Positions 54,140-64,000 of a stretch of 64,000 nt of DNA are shown piece after piece. Made by a program: the position numbers and the translations under genes. The DNA lies in the NCBI GenBank assembly GCA_037044905.1, contig JBAOKB010000085.1:1-64000 (forward strand), in the 5' to 3' direction. Under the pieces are notes generated by a model. It was not told the origin of the DNA and searched no databases. It worked only from the letters and a program-made list of their open reading frames with translations. The number at the start of each line of letters is the position of its first letter. Positions within the stretch are counted from its first letter, which is position 1. This stretch comes from Hortaea werneckii. Its lineage: Eukaryota > Ascomycota > Dothideomycetes > Mycosphaerellales > Teratosphaeriaceae.

Positions 54140-54640
54140 TTACTTGCCCTCACCCGCCTCGCCCGGCTTCTTACTAAGATCCTTATCCCACCACTGGCGC
54201 CAGAAGACCTCGTCCTTCTTGCGTTTCTCCTCCTTCTCCTCGCGCTGCTGCTTGCGCTGGTCGATGGTCGCGAACCATTCCGCCCGCGCGGCGTCCATCT
54301 CGGCCTGGTTCGCGTATTTCATCATGCACGTGTTCATCGCCTTCTGCTCCTTGCGGCACATGATGGTGGCGGTGAAGGTGTGGTTCATGGCGCAGGAGGC
54401 GAAGTCTGTGGGTCTTGGTTAGTCATGTCCGTTACCGGGCAGTTTGTTGTTTGAGAGGAATGTCGGTGATGGCTTACCTCGTACTTCGTCGGCGCATTTG
54501 TTGCGTACTCGTTTGTGGTATAGCTCTCGGACCTGGGACTCTTGACTGGCGGAGAGGGGGAGGGGCTGGCGAGAGGGGGATAAGGCGGGCGCCTTGGTCG
54601 GCGGGTCCGCTGGTGATTGGGAGGTCACTGAGGTTGCCAT
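54140..54640 (-). CDS. CMC1: Cmc1-type mitochondrial twin-CX9C protein
   Basis: Exons 54478-54640 and 54140-54405 with a 72-nt intron give 142 residues. The twin CX9C motif is exact: Cys49 and Cys59 (one on each side of the splice junction), then Cys71 and Cys81. After it come the helical stretch MMKYANQAEMDAARAEWFA and a Lys/Glu-rich tail. The N-terminal ~35 residues are Pro/Ser-rich. Cmc1 proteins are imported by Mia40 into the intermembrane space and help cytochrome c oxidase assembly and copper delivery. The spliced-in junction within the motif is good evidence for the intron. The related Cmc2 is shorter, so Cmc1 is the better name, though not certain. Confidence 0.9.
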
Positions 54641-55411
54641 AGCATGCTATACTTGTTGTTGATGAGGCGGACTGGGCTACCTAGGTAGAGAACAATACCT
54701 GACAGCTGGGGATGCTCATGCACGAGTTCAGCGGCGAGACTAGGTAGTCGGCTTTCATTCCCGAACCTCCGATCGGCTTCCCGTCTCAAGTCCACTTCAC
54801 TTCCTTCCCCCCCCCCCCCATCAGACATCCTGGATTTTGCCTTGGAATCGGTAATCGCGTAGGAGCTACATGGCTCATTGATAGCATTCGTGCCCCCAGC
54901 AGACTCATACTCTCAGACGTGAGGAGAATGGATACTCTTTGGGATGTCGAAATGATCGCATCAAGCAATGGGATCAACCCATCAATTGAAGGACATGACC
55001 CAACAGAGCCCGACCACACGACCTGGGAGATCAAGCAGATCGCACACTGTCTTATAGACACTCCCGAGCTTCTCTCAAAGCTTCGATTACCTTCCCGTCA
55101 GCGTTTCAACTTTCCCCATCTCCGCATTGCCGTGGTTCTCAAAGCCACATCAAGACTACCACTTCAGAGGAGCGTGCACCGCACTCACGATGCAAAGAGG
55201 CCACTGTAGAACCGCGTTCCTGAGGGCTAGTGGAGTTTGTAATCCTAGGACTGGAATAACTTTTCTGTTTTCCGCCTGATGGACGATATCAGGTCCGACT
55301 AACCGAAAGGACACCGCATGAGGAAACATTCCTATATGCAAAGGCGATGCTTCTGCCTGGACGATGCCTCAATTGTCCATAATCATAATGTGTTCAAAAT
55401 CTCCAATAGCC
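54641..55411. other. Intergenic, CMC1 to 5S rRNA
   Basis: Promoter of CMC1 at the left. A short C-run lies at 54808-54818. No gene recognised; an open frame at 54919-55209 has no supporting features. Confidence 0.5.
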
Positions 55412-55530
55412 ACGAACGACCACAGGTTGCAGAAAACAGAGGATCCCGTCCGCTCTCCTGTACTTAAGCTGCAAACCGGCTGATTAGTATTAACGTGGGT
55501 GACCAGTTGAGAATCCCAGCTGTTGTTCGT
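55412..55530 (+). rRNA. 5S ribosomal RNA gene
   Basis: 119 bases with clear similarity to filamentous-fungal 5S rRNA. The conserved GGATCCCGTCCGCTCTCC block starts at 55440, followed by TTAAGC, the GATTAGT segment and GTGGGTGACCA, and AATCCC near the end. The two ends pair over nine bases (ACGAACGAC with GTTGTTCGT, one G-U). A T-run follows directly. As in Neurospora and other Pezizomycotina it is a single dispersed gene, not part of the rDNA repeat. Some loop bases differ from the common fungal type, so it could be a minor variant. Confidence 0.92.
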
Positions 55531-55541
55531 TTTTGTTTTTT
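55531..55541 (+). terminator. RNA polymerase III terminator of 5S rRNA
   Basis: T-runs of 4-5 and 6 bases separated by one G, directly after the 3' end of the 5S gene. Confidence 0.8.
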
Positions 55542-56074
55542 GAAATTTTTTTGCACTCGCGACAATCTGAGCTCCATGGGTGCCAAGGGCGGGAGGGACG
55601 AGGAAGAACGCTCACGGCAAGTTAACAATATTTCCGCATGGCGTGACGTGCATATCGCGAAGCAGAGAGAGATATATCGATATCAGCATGCTTTCCAAGA
55701 TTGGATGGATATGGGCTGGATACGGAATGTGACTAGCTACGAGGTTTAGGATAGAGTTATTCTTGGGCATCGAGGAATGACTTCGGAACGGAAATTCCAG
55801 CAACATGCCACGGGAAAAATTGAACCAGCAGACACGCTTGCACTTAAGAGCTTGCTATCTATTCTACAACACTCGCAGTGGCGTCAGCCCAAGATAGAAA
55901 TTGTAGATAAAAGGCCAAAAACAGCGTTGACTCAGCAAATATAATGTTCCATGTTCTGTGGTTAGAGAGAAGGGATATATATGGAATCTATCTCTATCTC
56001 TATCTGTAGAGTCTATCTTCTATCTCGTCTATCCAAACATCTAGAACCCCATGCCCCATAAGCATCCCACGCCC
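55542..56074. other. Intergenic, 5S rRNA to xylitol dehydrogenase
   Basis: 3' region of the dehydrogenase gene. A short (TCTATC)n-like stretch lies at 55985-56004. An open frame of 84 codons here begins inside the 5S gene and is not real. Confidence 0.5.
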
Positions 56075-57256
56075 TTAAGCCTGAGGCCCCTCAATCAGAA
56101 TCTTAATCCCCTTAGCAGCCTTGACGTCCTGGAAAGCGGACTCAGCGTCGGTGAACTTCACCTTATTCGTAATAAGCTCCTTAACACTCAACCGCTTGTT
56201 GGTCACCAGCCCGACAGCGGTCGAGTAGTCTCCGCTGTTATACCGGAAGCTGCCCTTGACGTTCAGCTCCTTGGAACCCATGGCGCCGATCGGGAACGTG
56301 ATGTCCGACTTGCCCATGCCGCCTTGCACGTAGGAGCCGCCGGTGCGGAGGACGTGGATGCCGACCTGGATGCAGGGTTCGGCGCCGGAGGCGTCGATGG
56401 CGACGTCGGCGCCGAGACTGAGGTCGGCGGCCTGGATGATGTGGGCGGCGGCGTCCGGCGCGGGGATTTTCTGGGACACGACGGCGTGGGTGGCTGCGTA
56501 GGAGGTTGCGAATTTCAACCGCTCCTCGTTGATGTCCACCGCGACGATCTTGTCTGCGCCGTAGGCCTTCGCGACGGCCATGCAGAGCAGGCCGACCGGT
56601 CCCGCGCCGAACACAACCACGCTCTGGCCGGGCTTCACGTTCGCTTGGCGCGTGATGTGCACGCCGACTGCCAGCGGCTCCATCAACGCACCCTCCTCTA
56701 ATGACACGGACTCCGGCAGCTTATAGCAGAAGTCCTCCGGGACGGAATAGTATTTGGCCAGGGTGCCATCGATCGGCGGGGTGGCCGCGAACCGCATATC
56801 CACACACAGGTTGTAGTAGCCCTCCTTGCAGCGCACGCATCTTCTGCACGGGATACCCGGCTCGATGGCGACGCGGTCGCCGACTTTCACGTGCGAGACT
56901 TTCTCGCCCACCTCTGCTATCACGCCGCTCGATTCGTGGCCGAGGACCATGGGCGACTTGACGATGAAGTTGCCGATCGCGCCGTGGCTCCAGTAGTGGA
57001 CATCGCTGCCGCAGATTCCCGTAAAGCGCACATTGACGCGGACATCGTAGGGGGAGTCGAGCTTGGGGACCGGGCGGTCTTCGAACTTGACGCTGCCGGC
57101 CTTTTCAAGGATGAAGGAAAGGTTCTGCAACGGGGGAGGAAGATAGTGGTCAGCGGGGGACCATCAATGTTGATCGGTTGCTCTGATGGTTTTGCGGGCG
57201 ACCTCTCAGTTGGCGTTGATTGTGTCTGTCTTAGTCTGACATACCTCTTGGCCCAT
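56075..57256 (-). CDS. xdhA: D-xylulose reductase (xylitol dehydrogenase)
   Basis: Exon 1 is 57245-57256 (12 nt, MGQE) and exon 2 is 56075-57124; the intron is 120 nt. The product has 353 residues. Zinc-MDR polyol dehydrogenase features are FTGICGSDVHYWSHGAIG, MVLGHESSGV, four structural Cys in PCRRCVRCKEGYYNLC, EPLAVGVH and the NAD motif GAGPVGLL with VDINEERL (Asp favours NAD over NADP). It oxidises xylitol to D-xylulose in the pentose catabolic pathway; in many fungi it also accepts sorbitol, so sorbitol dehydrogenase is an alternative name. It is usually induced by xylose through XlnR. I did not find a clear cluster of GGCTAA-type sites by eye. Confidence 0.94.
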
Positions 57257-58071
57257 GATGATCGATATGGAACGGTATTAGTGACAATGTCTCCAACCCT
57301 CTCCGCTCTCCAAAAAGCGACAGATACTGCTAATGAAAAAGGAAACACCTGTCCAAACCCAAACAGACAGAACACTTAGCTTGGGAAAGATACAAAGTTT
57401 ACGGTGAGACTACATCGCGTTCCCACTACTACTGACGTATCAACGACCGACCGAAGAAAAAAAAAAGTGTGGATTGCCAGGTTGCTAGCATGTGATGGTG
57501 ATCGAATGATTATCCGGCAATGAGCTGCTCTGCATTCAGCCGCATGCCCCGTGCACCTGGAGTCGGTGGACTTTCTCTCAGGGCAATTTATCCCCCATCG
57601 GCGTTTGAAAATCGAACCCCACCGGGAACCCGCAATTTGCTACTCTCTCTCCACATACCTACTGTAGGTACCCTACCATGTTTTTGGCAAGATTTCTTCA
57701 CCGCCCATTGTTACTGAGGCAGTGTCTAGACTTAGTAGAGCAAATACCTGAACTCAGAATGGCCATATATTGAGGCAAAACAATGAGAGAGAGAGAGAGA
57801 GGGGGGGGGGGGGGGGGGGGGGGGGGGAGAAGGAAAAAGTAGAAAACGAAGAGAATGAAGAGAATGAAGAGAATGAAAAACGTGAAATGTCCTAGAAGGT
57901 TGTCTCGAAATCCGAATTAAAGACAGATCATACACAAAATAAGAGACTAATACCTTGCTATACATGCAACAGCGCTGCAAAACACTTCAGACGCTCCTTG
58001 AACCCGCAGCTTCCAGTCAACTGACGATTCCGGGATGCTCGAGTCGACAGCAGAACATAGAAAGGCCCTCC
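57257..58071. other. Intergenic, promoter of xylitol dehydrogenase and 3' region of NOC2
   Basis: The right part holds (GA)n followed by a 37-base poly-G. No gene recognised. Confidence 0.5.
57786..57837. repeat. (GA)n followed by 37-base poly-G
   Basis: About eight GA units, then G from 57801 to 57837 without interruption. It resembles the poly-G tracts at 27.4 kb (opposite strand) and 50.4 kb in length and setting. Confidence 0.9.
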
Positions 58072-60432
58072 TTACTCATCACTCTCGTCCTCATCGATTG
58101 CATCCAAGTCACTCCCCTCACCATCAACCACAACATCATCAACATCACTTTCCTCATCCTCACCCTCCCCCTCCTCATCCTCATCATCTTCATCCTCCTC
58201 CGCACTAAAAACCCCCGCCTCCGCCTCCCTCTCCCTCTCCCCCTTCTCCACCTTCCTCCTCTCCTCCCTCTTCCTCTCCTCCTCCCGTCTCCCCTCCTCC
58301 ACAACCCTACTCTTCTCCTCCCTCTGCACCCTCTGCCCCTTCACAAAAGCACCCAGAGGCGACTTCTCCCAACTCACATCCCTCAGGAACCCCTCAACGC
58401 CCTTCCGATCATTAGGCGCGAATTCCACCTTCCCCCTCCTCTCCTCAATCCACCTCGCATTCGCCTCGAGTTTCTGCACGAGCAGCTGCACCGCGTTGTT
58501 GACCTTGGGGTTCTTATTCCCCTTCCCGGACTGCCGGGCGGAGACTTCCTTGATCCATTTCCGGAGCTGGATGATGACGGGCAGGGCGAGCTCGGGGAAG
58601 GCGATGTTCTTGGTCCAGAGGAGGAAGAATTCCGAGAGCAGCTCGACGACCTGCTCGCCGACGCCTTCCTGGTAGACGCGGGTGCGGAGGTAGGATTTCG
58701 GGGCGCGGATGAGGGTGGGGAAGTCCAGGGGCGGCAAGGTGGAGGGCTTGGGTTGTTTGCGCATTTCGGTGGTGAGGAGGACTTCGTGTAGGCTTGGGGC
58801 GAGGGGGATGTAGGTTGAGGTTGTTAGGCTGATGCGCAGGAGGGAGCGGAGGAGGTGGAAGCGCAGTGGGAAGTAGGTGGCGGTTGGGATGAGGCGGAGC
58901 GCGCCGAGAGTGACTTGGACGAGGGGGTAGATGAGCGGGTGTAAGGGGGAGTTCTGGGTTGTGGCGTGGGAGGAGACGACACGCGACCAGAAGTCCAGGC
59001 TGTGGGTGTATTGCCAGTTGTAGACTGTTTTGTAGGCTTCCTTTTCCTTCGAAGAGTGGGTGATGGCGGAGCGGAGGTGGATGGCGAGTTGCCGGATGAA
59101 GGTGAAGGCTGTGGTGTAAGCGACGTCAGAAGAGGCAAGGCCCCAGAGTTCTGCGGCCGAGTTCTTCATGAGGTTCACGCCGGCCAGGGTGTGGATGGTG
59201 GTGTTGCGGGAACCCTTCACGAGACCTTGGTAGGTGGCTTTGAGGACGTTCTCGCGAATACCGGCATCGCCTATGACAACGAGACGGCGGAGGACCAGGA
59301 AGGCAGCAATTCGAGTAGCTTCGGTGCTGCTGCTGGTCGACCAGACGTTTGCTGCGGCTCGGCTGACATCCCGGACTAGCTTTTTGAAACTGAGCATGTA
59401 CGGCAACAGAGGCAGTGTGGAGCCGAGAGTGAGCCTGATGGTGGCTTCATCGCTGAGGTTGTCCAGCAGATGGACTACACTGGTGACGTGACTCTTCAGC
59501 ACGGGCGCAAGAGTCTTGAACTTCTTACTTTCGGTCGGAATGTGAAGTTTGCCATTCTTGCTCTCCTGCACAGGGAGATGATGCTCGAAAATGCCCGGAA
59601 CATTCTTCAAGGCCGTTGTGAGCAGCTGGTGATAGACGTCCGGGTCGGAGATGGAGTACTTGAAATCCTTGCCTTCGTCGTCCTCGGATACGTGTGCAGC
59701 GGATCGGAAGGCCAGGACGATTTCGCGAGCAGCACGCATGGAATGTTCTTCAGTCAATGCCTTGTGCCACTTCTTCACCGTTGCCTTGTCAAGTTCGTTC
59801 TTGCCGGCACCCTGCATTTCTTCATCGTCTGACTCGTCGACGTCCGAGTCGGCTTGGCCTCCCTTCTTTTGCTTCTTCCTCTTGGGCGTCTCCTCTTCGT
59901 CTTCACTCAGGTCGCCAATATCGGCCAACTCACCACCCAACAGTTCCGGTTCGTTCTCCGTAAGGTACTTATGAAATTCGGGGTCCTTTTCTGCCAGAGC
60001 AGCGAGCTGGGCCTTGTGGTCTTCTGGATCCTCGTCGTCGCTGTCTTCGCTCTCGTCCTCGCCATCGCCCCCGACTGGCTCTTCAGCTAGCGAATCTTCC
60101 GACTCCGATTCCTCCTCCTCGGGCTGAGCTTGCTGCCGCTTCCTCTTCTTCTGCGCCGGCATCTCAGGCACCTCGAACCCACCCTGGAAGAAATCGTCGA
60201 CACTCATGTTTTGCATTTTGTCTTCGCCCGCCTTCTTGTCGCCACCATTCTGCACCGGTTTTGCGCTCGCATCATCCTCGTCAGGATCCCGGCCTTGCTC
60301 TTCGGCACGACGAGCCTTCCTCTTGGCGTTCAGCTGCTGTTTCTGTTTGACCTTTTTCAGGCCCTTGCGACGCTCCAGCGTATCCTTGAGATGTTTCTTC
60401 TCGAACTTCTTCTGCGACTTGGGTTGCGCCAT
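58072..60432 (-). CDS. NOC2: Nucleolar complex protein 2 (ribosome biogenesis)
   Basis: Intronless, 786 residues. The first ~70 residues are highly basic (KSQKKFEKKHLKDTLERRK, KQQLNAKRKARRAEEQ), fitting a nucleolar signal. SVDDFFQGGFEVPEM, an acidic region, and DPEFHKYLTENEPELL follow. The Noc2 core runs from ~215 to 660, for example FKKLVRDVSRAAANVWSTSS, and the conserved LDFPTLIRAPKSYLRTRVYQEG. The C-terminal ~120 residues are charged repeats (EEERKREERRK then DEDDEDEEGEGE). Noc2 forms complexes with Noc1 and Noc3 that move pre-60S particles from the nucleolus to the nucleoplasm. The gene is divergent from VPS28. Confidence 0.95.
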   Translation of the reverse strand: MAQPKSQKKFEKKHLKDTLERRKGLKKVKQKQQLNAKRKARRAEEQGRDPDEDDASAKPVQNGGDKKAGEDKMQNMSVDDFFQGGFEVPEMPAQKKRKRQQAQPEEEESESEDSLAEEPVGGDGEDESEDSDDEDPEDHKAQLAALAEKDPEFHKYLTENEPELLGGELADIGDLSEDEEETPKRKKQKKGGQADSDVDESDDEEMQGAGKNELDKATVKKWHKALTEEHSMRAAREIVLAFRSAAHVSEDDEGKDFKYSISDPDVYHQLLTTALKNVPGIFEHHLPVQESKNGKLHIPTESKKFKTLAPVLKSHVTSVVHLLDNLSDEATIRLTLGSTLPLLPYMLSFKKLVRDVSRAAANVWSTSSSTEATRIAAFLVLRRLVVIGDAGIRENVLKATYQGLVKGSRNTTIHTLAGVNLMKNSAAELWGLASSDVAYTTAFTFIRQLAIHLRSAITHSSKEKEAYKTVYNWQYTHSLDFWSRVVSSHATTQNSPLHPLIYPLVQVTLGALRLIPTATYFPLRFHLLRSLLRISLTTSTYIPLAPSLHEVLLTTEMRKQPKPSTLPPLDFPTLIRAPKSYLRTRVYQEGVGEQVVELLSEFFLLWTKNIAFPELALPVIIQLRKWIKEVSARQSGKGNKNPKVNNAVQLLVQKLEANARWIEERRGKVEFAPNDRKGVEGFLRDVSWEKSPLGAFVKGQRVQREEKSRVVEEGRREEERKREERRKVEKGEREREAEAGVFSAEEDEDDEDEEGEGEDEESDVDDVVVDGEGSDLDAIDEDESDE

Positions 60433-60702
60433 GGTGAAAGAGGGGATGTGCCTTCTCTACTCCCGGCCTAGCTGAGATGCTATCGGGCCTCGTTCACATG
60501 CGTCGCAAAGCAAAAAGTTCGAGCTCGAATTCATCGCCGACAGCGGAAGAAATTCCGTCGGGCAGCTGGCGAGAATGCGGAGGAGGCTCCACCTTCACAA
60601 GCGAGACAAGCTTCCTCCGCGGTGCATGAAGTGCATCACCATCTCCCATCCTCCCCAGGCGTGGCCAGCTGGAGTCGGCCTGACTGGTGCTTGATCAGTA
60701 TA
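60433..60702. promoter_or_regulatory. Divergent promoter, NOC2 / VPS28
   Basis: 270 bases shared by two divergent housekeeping genes. No specific element was assigned. Confidence 0.45.
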
Positions 60703-61485
60703 ATGTATACTCCCAGCCAATTAGCTTACGCACCCACACCATATTCACACCTCCCTTCCTCCAATCTCACTGCAACCACCAACCTCGATGCTGAAGTCAA
60801 GCTCGCCGACTCGGCCGCCGAACGCGAACTGTATGAATCACTCGCCGAAATCTACAGCATCATCATCACCCTCGACGCGGTAGAGAAAGCCTACCTTCGC
60901 GACTCGATCAAGGAAAGCGAATATACCGAGACATGCGACCGTCTCCTGCGACAGTACCGGAGCAACCTCGCCGATGACCGGGTGAGCGATGCATTTGGCA
61001 CTCTCGACGCCTTCAAACAGGAATGGGGGCTGGACGTCCCCAAAGCCACCGAGCGCTTGAAGATTGGCATTCCCGCCACCGTGGAAACCGCCCCAGCAGG
61101 TTCTCACCGACCACTTTCCACGGCCTCCGGCGTAGGCAATGGCGGGTCGTCCACCCCCAATGCCAACCCCGGCAGCTCGTCTGCGGGCTCAGGCATGCAA
61201 GCTGCCCAACACCTGGTCACCGCCTCGGAAAATTTCATTACTTTGTTCGATGCGATCCGCATGAACATGCTCTCTAAGGATACCTTACATCCCATCTTGG
61301 TCGAAATCATCCAAGCCGTGAATAAAGTCACCGACAGAGATTTTGAGAGCAAAGGAAAGATTGTGCAGTGGCTAATCACCTTGAATCAGATGCGGGCGGC
61401 CGAGGAGTTGAGTAGCGAGCAGGCAAGGGATTTGCAGTTTGATCTGGGGAATGCGTATGAGGGGTTTAAGGGGGCTTTGGAGTAA
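60703..61485 (+). CDS. VPS28: ESCRT-I subunit Vps28
   Basis: Single exon, 260 residues, ATG at 60703 (MYTPSQLAYAPTPYSH); upstream in-frame codons lack similarity. The N-terminal domain (~35-140) has LADSAAERELYESLAEIYSIIITLDAVEKAYLRD and ECT-like CDRLLRQY, which pack in the ESCRT-I stalk. A Ser/Gly/Pro-rich linker follows (~150-185). The C-terminal four-helix domain (~190-260) has ENFITLFDAIRMNMLSKDTLHP and ELSSEQARDLQFDLGNAYEGFK and binds ESCRT-II/Vps36. The complex sorts ubiquitinated cargo into multivesicular bodies. The linker is longer than in yeast. Confidence 0.96.
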   Translation: MYTPSQLAYAPTPYSHLPSSNLTATTNLDAEVKLADSAAERELYESLAEIYSIIITLDAVEKAYLRDSIKESEYTETCDRLLRQYRSNLADDRVSDAFGTLDAFKQEWGLDVPKATERLKIGIPATVETAPAGSHRPLSTASGVGNGGSSTPNANPGSSSAGSGMQAAQHLVTASENFITLFDAIRMNMLSKDTLHPILVEIIQAVNKVTDRDFESKGKIVQWLITLNQMRAAEELSSEQARDLQFDLGNAYEGFKGALE

Positions 61486-61758
61486 TGGTAATGGTCACTG
61501 TCATGATTTTTATCAGGTGATGGTCAGCCATGCATATTCTTCGTATGCGACAGTGAAGAACGGACGAAAATGTCTTCATAGCATGGCTGCACCTCCACTC
61601 GGATCGGCATCACCGGCGATATCTCGGCATCCCGACTCAGCGGGCCGACCGCCCCTCCGCCTCCAAAAAGTTCCAGAACCAGTGCCGCAATCTCAAAATA
61701 CGGCTGCTGTCTCTCTGCTGCCATTCATATCGCATATAGAGTATGAAGGCCGGACACC

Positions 61759-63413
61759 ATGACGATAGACGCTACCAACCTACGAGCAGCCGATCTCGGC
61801 ATCGACGGCGACGATGAGCCTGTGTTGGATGGTAAGATACACCCAATCGAATCCTCTCCGCCTGTCAGCCAGACCTAAACTAACACAATCGTCCCCCAGT
61901 CCTCGATCTGCCACAGCTATACACCAAGCCCCCCGCGTCCGCCCTGCTTACCGTCCTCGAAGACCTCTCCTATGAACCTCCATCATGGGAAACCACTCCC
62001 CACTCTCGCAGCCCGCGTTCCCGCAGCGGGACATCGTCTCCTGTGAACAAGCCCAAAAACGGAGGACCTCTTTCGCGGAAGAAACTCAAAGTCCGGAGCG
62101 AAGGCCTCCCTCGCTATCTGACTAGGATTATCGCGAGTCCACTCGCATGGATCGCAGACGAGGACGAGAAGGAGAAAGTCTGGGAAGCTGCGGCTAAGAG
62201 GCTAAGCGAGCGGAGTGGGAGGACGGGTATGGGGGCTCTATGGAGGCGTTTGGGAATTCCGCTGAAGAAATCGGCTGCTGCTAAGCCGGTGGGAACAGAA
62301 ATGAAGGCGGGCGAGGACGGAGGGGTCATCGAGGTCGGTCATATGGTTACCGATACAATCTCCGTCACAAATTCTACGGCACAAGATGGCTCGCATACCG
62401 GACGGTCAGAAGGAGGAGACGCAGAGGAAGGAGATGAAGACGATGAGGTCCTCTCGATCCACCTCCACGAACCAGCCCTCACAGCCGACAACCTTGGCCT
62501 GAAAACCTGGGCGTCTTCTTACCTCCTCGCCAAACGTCTTGTCCTTCTACGCAGCGACAACGACGAAAGCGACACCACCATCACCAACCCCCAGTCTCCT
62601 CCACTCCTCCCCACCCTCCCACCAGACGCAGAAATCCTCGAACTCGGCTCCGGAACAGGCCTAGTCGGAATGGCAGCCGCGAGAATCCTGCAGAGGAAAG
62701 TCTGGTTGACGGATTTAGAAGGGATTGTCGGGAATTTGGAGAGGAATGTGCGGGGGAATTGGAAGGTGGTGGCGGGGCTTAGTCGCGAAAGCGGGAGCGA
62801 TGAGAAGGAAGTAGTGGAGGGAGATGAAGGGGAGGTGGAGCAGATGATGAGGAGGGAGAGGATGGAAACGGCGGTTTTGGACTGGTCGGATCCCTTGAAC
62901 GTTGTGCTTCCCGGCCGAAATAAGCAATCACAGCTGGAGGGGGAGGAAGAAGTTTCTACACTTCCTTCTCCTTCCGCTAATCCCACCGAAACGACAGCAA
63001 ATGGCTCTTACGACTCCCATGAGCACGAGAATCAAGTCGACGGCACCCCGCTCACCGACTCCACCCCCCAGTCCACAACCTGGAACCCCAACACCTTCCC
63101 CCTCATCCTAGCCGCCGACCCCATCTACTCCCCCGACCACCCGACCCTCCTCACAACCGCCATCGGCGCCCATCTAACCCTGCACTCCGCGCTCTCGCGC
63201 GTGCTGGTTGAAATGCCCATCCGCGAGGGTTTCGCGTCGGAACGGGAAGATTTCCGCACGCGGATGCAGGGGTTGGGGTTAAGGGTCTTGGGGGAAGGGG
63301 AGGAGGTCGGGTATGATGATTGGGGCTCCGGAGGGGAGGACGGGAGGAGTTTTACGGAGGTTAGGTGTTGGTGGAGTGTTTGGAGATGGGGGGAGAGGCA
63401 GATGAGTTGGTAA
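61759..63413 (+). CDS. Family-16 SAM-dependent protein methyltransferase (Efm2/Rrg1-like)
   Basis: Exons 61759-61831 and 61900-63413 with a 68-nt intron (CTAAC branch point) give 528 residues. The N-terminal segment LDLPQLYTKPPASALLTVLEDLSYEPPSW is typical of fungal members. LGLKTWASSYLLAKRL leads into motif I, ILELGSGTGLVGMAAARIL, then VWLTDLEGIVGNLERNV. The post-II region is long and contains two acidic inserts. LILAADPIYSPDHPTLL corresponds to the (D/N)xxY-type motif of this family, and VLVEMPIREG follows. Family-16 enzymes methylate lysine residues, in yeast of elongation factors. The exact substrate cannot be inferred here. Confidence 0.85.
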
Positions 63414-63872
63414 AGAGAGGAGGGGGAGAGGGACAGGGATAAGTGTGGGTGGGTGGGTGGGTGGGTGGGACGTGAGGAACTTGATGGGAAAGAGTTGTTA
63501 GAGATGATGAGGTTGGAGAAATCAAACTTCCTTTCGTCGTTTCAATTCGATTGCCTTCCTATTTTACTTTCCTCTCTTTCTTCCCTTCCTTCTCCTGGGG
63601 GAAAAAAGGGCTTTCCTTTCCTCTTTTCCCGCCCTTCAATTGTCTCGTCCTTCAATTGCCAGGGGTAAAGGGCATTTGGTCATTAGAAAGAAAGACCATA
63701 TGTCTTATCTGCCATCCTTCTGTTCTCCTTCTCCCTAGCCCGTTACTTTGCCATTCCTCTCCTACTTCCCTCTCTCTTTTCCCCCTCTTTTCCCTTCCTA
63801 CAGCCTTTCCATTCCAACTTTTGAATACTTTGACCGAAATTGTTCCTCTTATCGTTCTTGTCCCAAATCCCT
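63414..63872. other. Intergenic, pyrimidine-rich promoter-like region
   Basis: GGGT repeated six times at 63446-63469, just after the methyltransferase stop. The rest is strongly CT-rich, as in many fungal promoters ahead of highly expressed genes. Confidence 0.5.
63446..63470 (+). repeat. (GGGT)6 quadruplex-type repeat
   Basis: Six GGGT units about 35 bases after the methyltransferase stop codon. The spacing fits an intramolecular G-quadruplex in the transcript or in DNA. Confidence 0.75.
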
Positions 63873-63927
63873 ATGGCTATTCGTCCTTTCGAACTGTATA
63901 CGGTTCGCAACTGGATAGGTCTTCAGG
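63873..63927 (+). CDS. Possible first exon of a gene cut by the window edge
   Basis: ATG at 63873 after a CT-rich leader opens MAIRPFELYTVRNWIGLQ and then meets a good donor (GTGAG at 63928). This pattern of a short first exon is common in the window's other genes. I do not recognise the protein. Confidence 0.35.
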
Positions 63928-64000
63928 GTGAGAAAGGGGGGTGGGGGAGGCTGGCATAAGGTGTGGTTCGGTAGATTCTGGCCGGAAGAGAAAAAGAAGA

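Noticed and set aside
57560..57660. tRNA-like B-box on the minus strand
   Set aside because: A GGTTCGAT-like core is present, but there is no A-box, no acceptor stem and no cloverleaf.

Overview
This is filamentous ascomycete (Pezizomycotina) nuclear DNA. The evidence is many short GT-AG introns (mostly 47-75 nt) with CTAAC/CTGAC-like branch points, a single dispersed 5S rRNA gene, and a set of typical fungal genes (SFP1, a C2H2 regulator with a fungal-specific regulatory domain, D-xylulose reductase, BAP31/Yet3, Csn12). I cannot name the species. Long poly(G/C), (CT)n and (GA)n tracts mark several intergenic regions. Positions of spliced genes were worked out by eye from splice signals and reading frame.

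Layout. 0.8-12.7 kb: secreted GH31 glycosidase, SPRY/proline-rich protein, metallo-beta-lactamase-like protein, a divergent intronless TATA-binding-protein-like gene, and a Ccc2-type Cu(I) P-type ATPase. 12.9-23.2 kb: a compact block of amidase, zinc MDR dehydrogenase, NodB-fold cyclic-imidase/deacetylase-like hydrolase, MFS transporter and C2H2/fungal-domain transcription factor. 24.3-32.6 kb: housekeeping genes (ribosomal protein eL20, Csn12, BAP31-like, Dus3). 33.7-39.5 kb: an unknown protein, a 5'-truncated sugar-transporter pseudogene and SFP1. 39.5-43.9 kb: 4.4 kb with no recognisable gene. 43.9-49.9 kb: a second amidase-signature enzyme, a WDR89-like protein and an unknown fungal protein. 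49.9-52.6 kb: low-complexity DNA. 52.6-63.4 kb: a membrane protein with a PPxY motif, Cmc1, 5S rRNA, xylitol dehydrogenase, Noc2, Vps28 and a family-16 methyltransferase. A possible first exon of another gene lies at the right edge.

The most interesting part is the 12.9-23.2 kb block. An amidase, a cyclic-imidase-type hydrolase, an MFS transporter and a C2H2-plus-fungal-domain regulator are the same classes as hxnN, hxnM, hxnP/hxnZ and hxnR of the Aspergillus nicotinate-utilisation system. The hydroxylase and monooxygenases that work upstream in nicotinate breakdown are absent here, and an alcohol-dehydrogenase-like enzyme is added. I infer a cyclic imide/amide nitrogen-scavenging cluster under its own regulator. 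CCCCAA/TTGGGG elements, mostly in inverted pairs, occur in the three intergenic control regions of its enzyme and transporter genes, which supports co-regulation. The imidase-like gene has a frame problem at its second intron, so the route may be decaying or may use an unusual splice.
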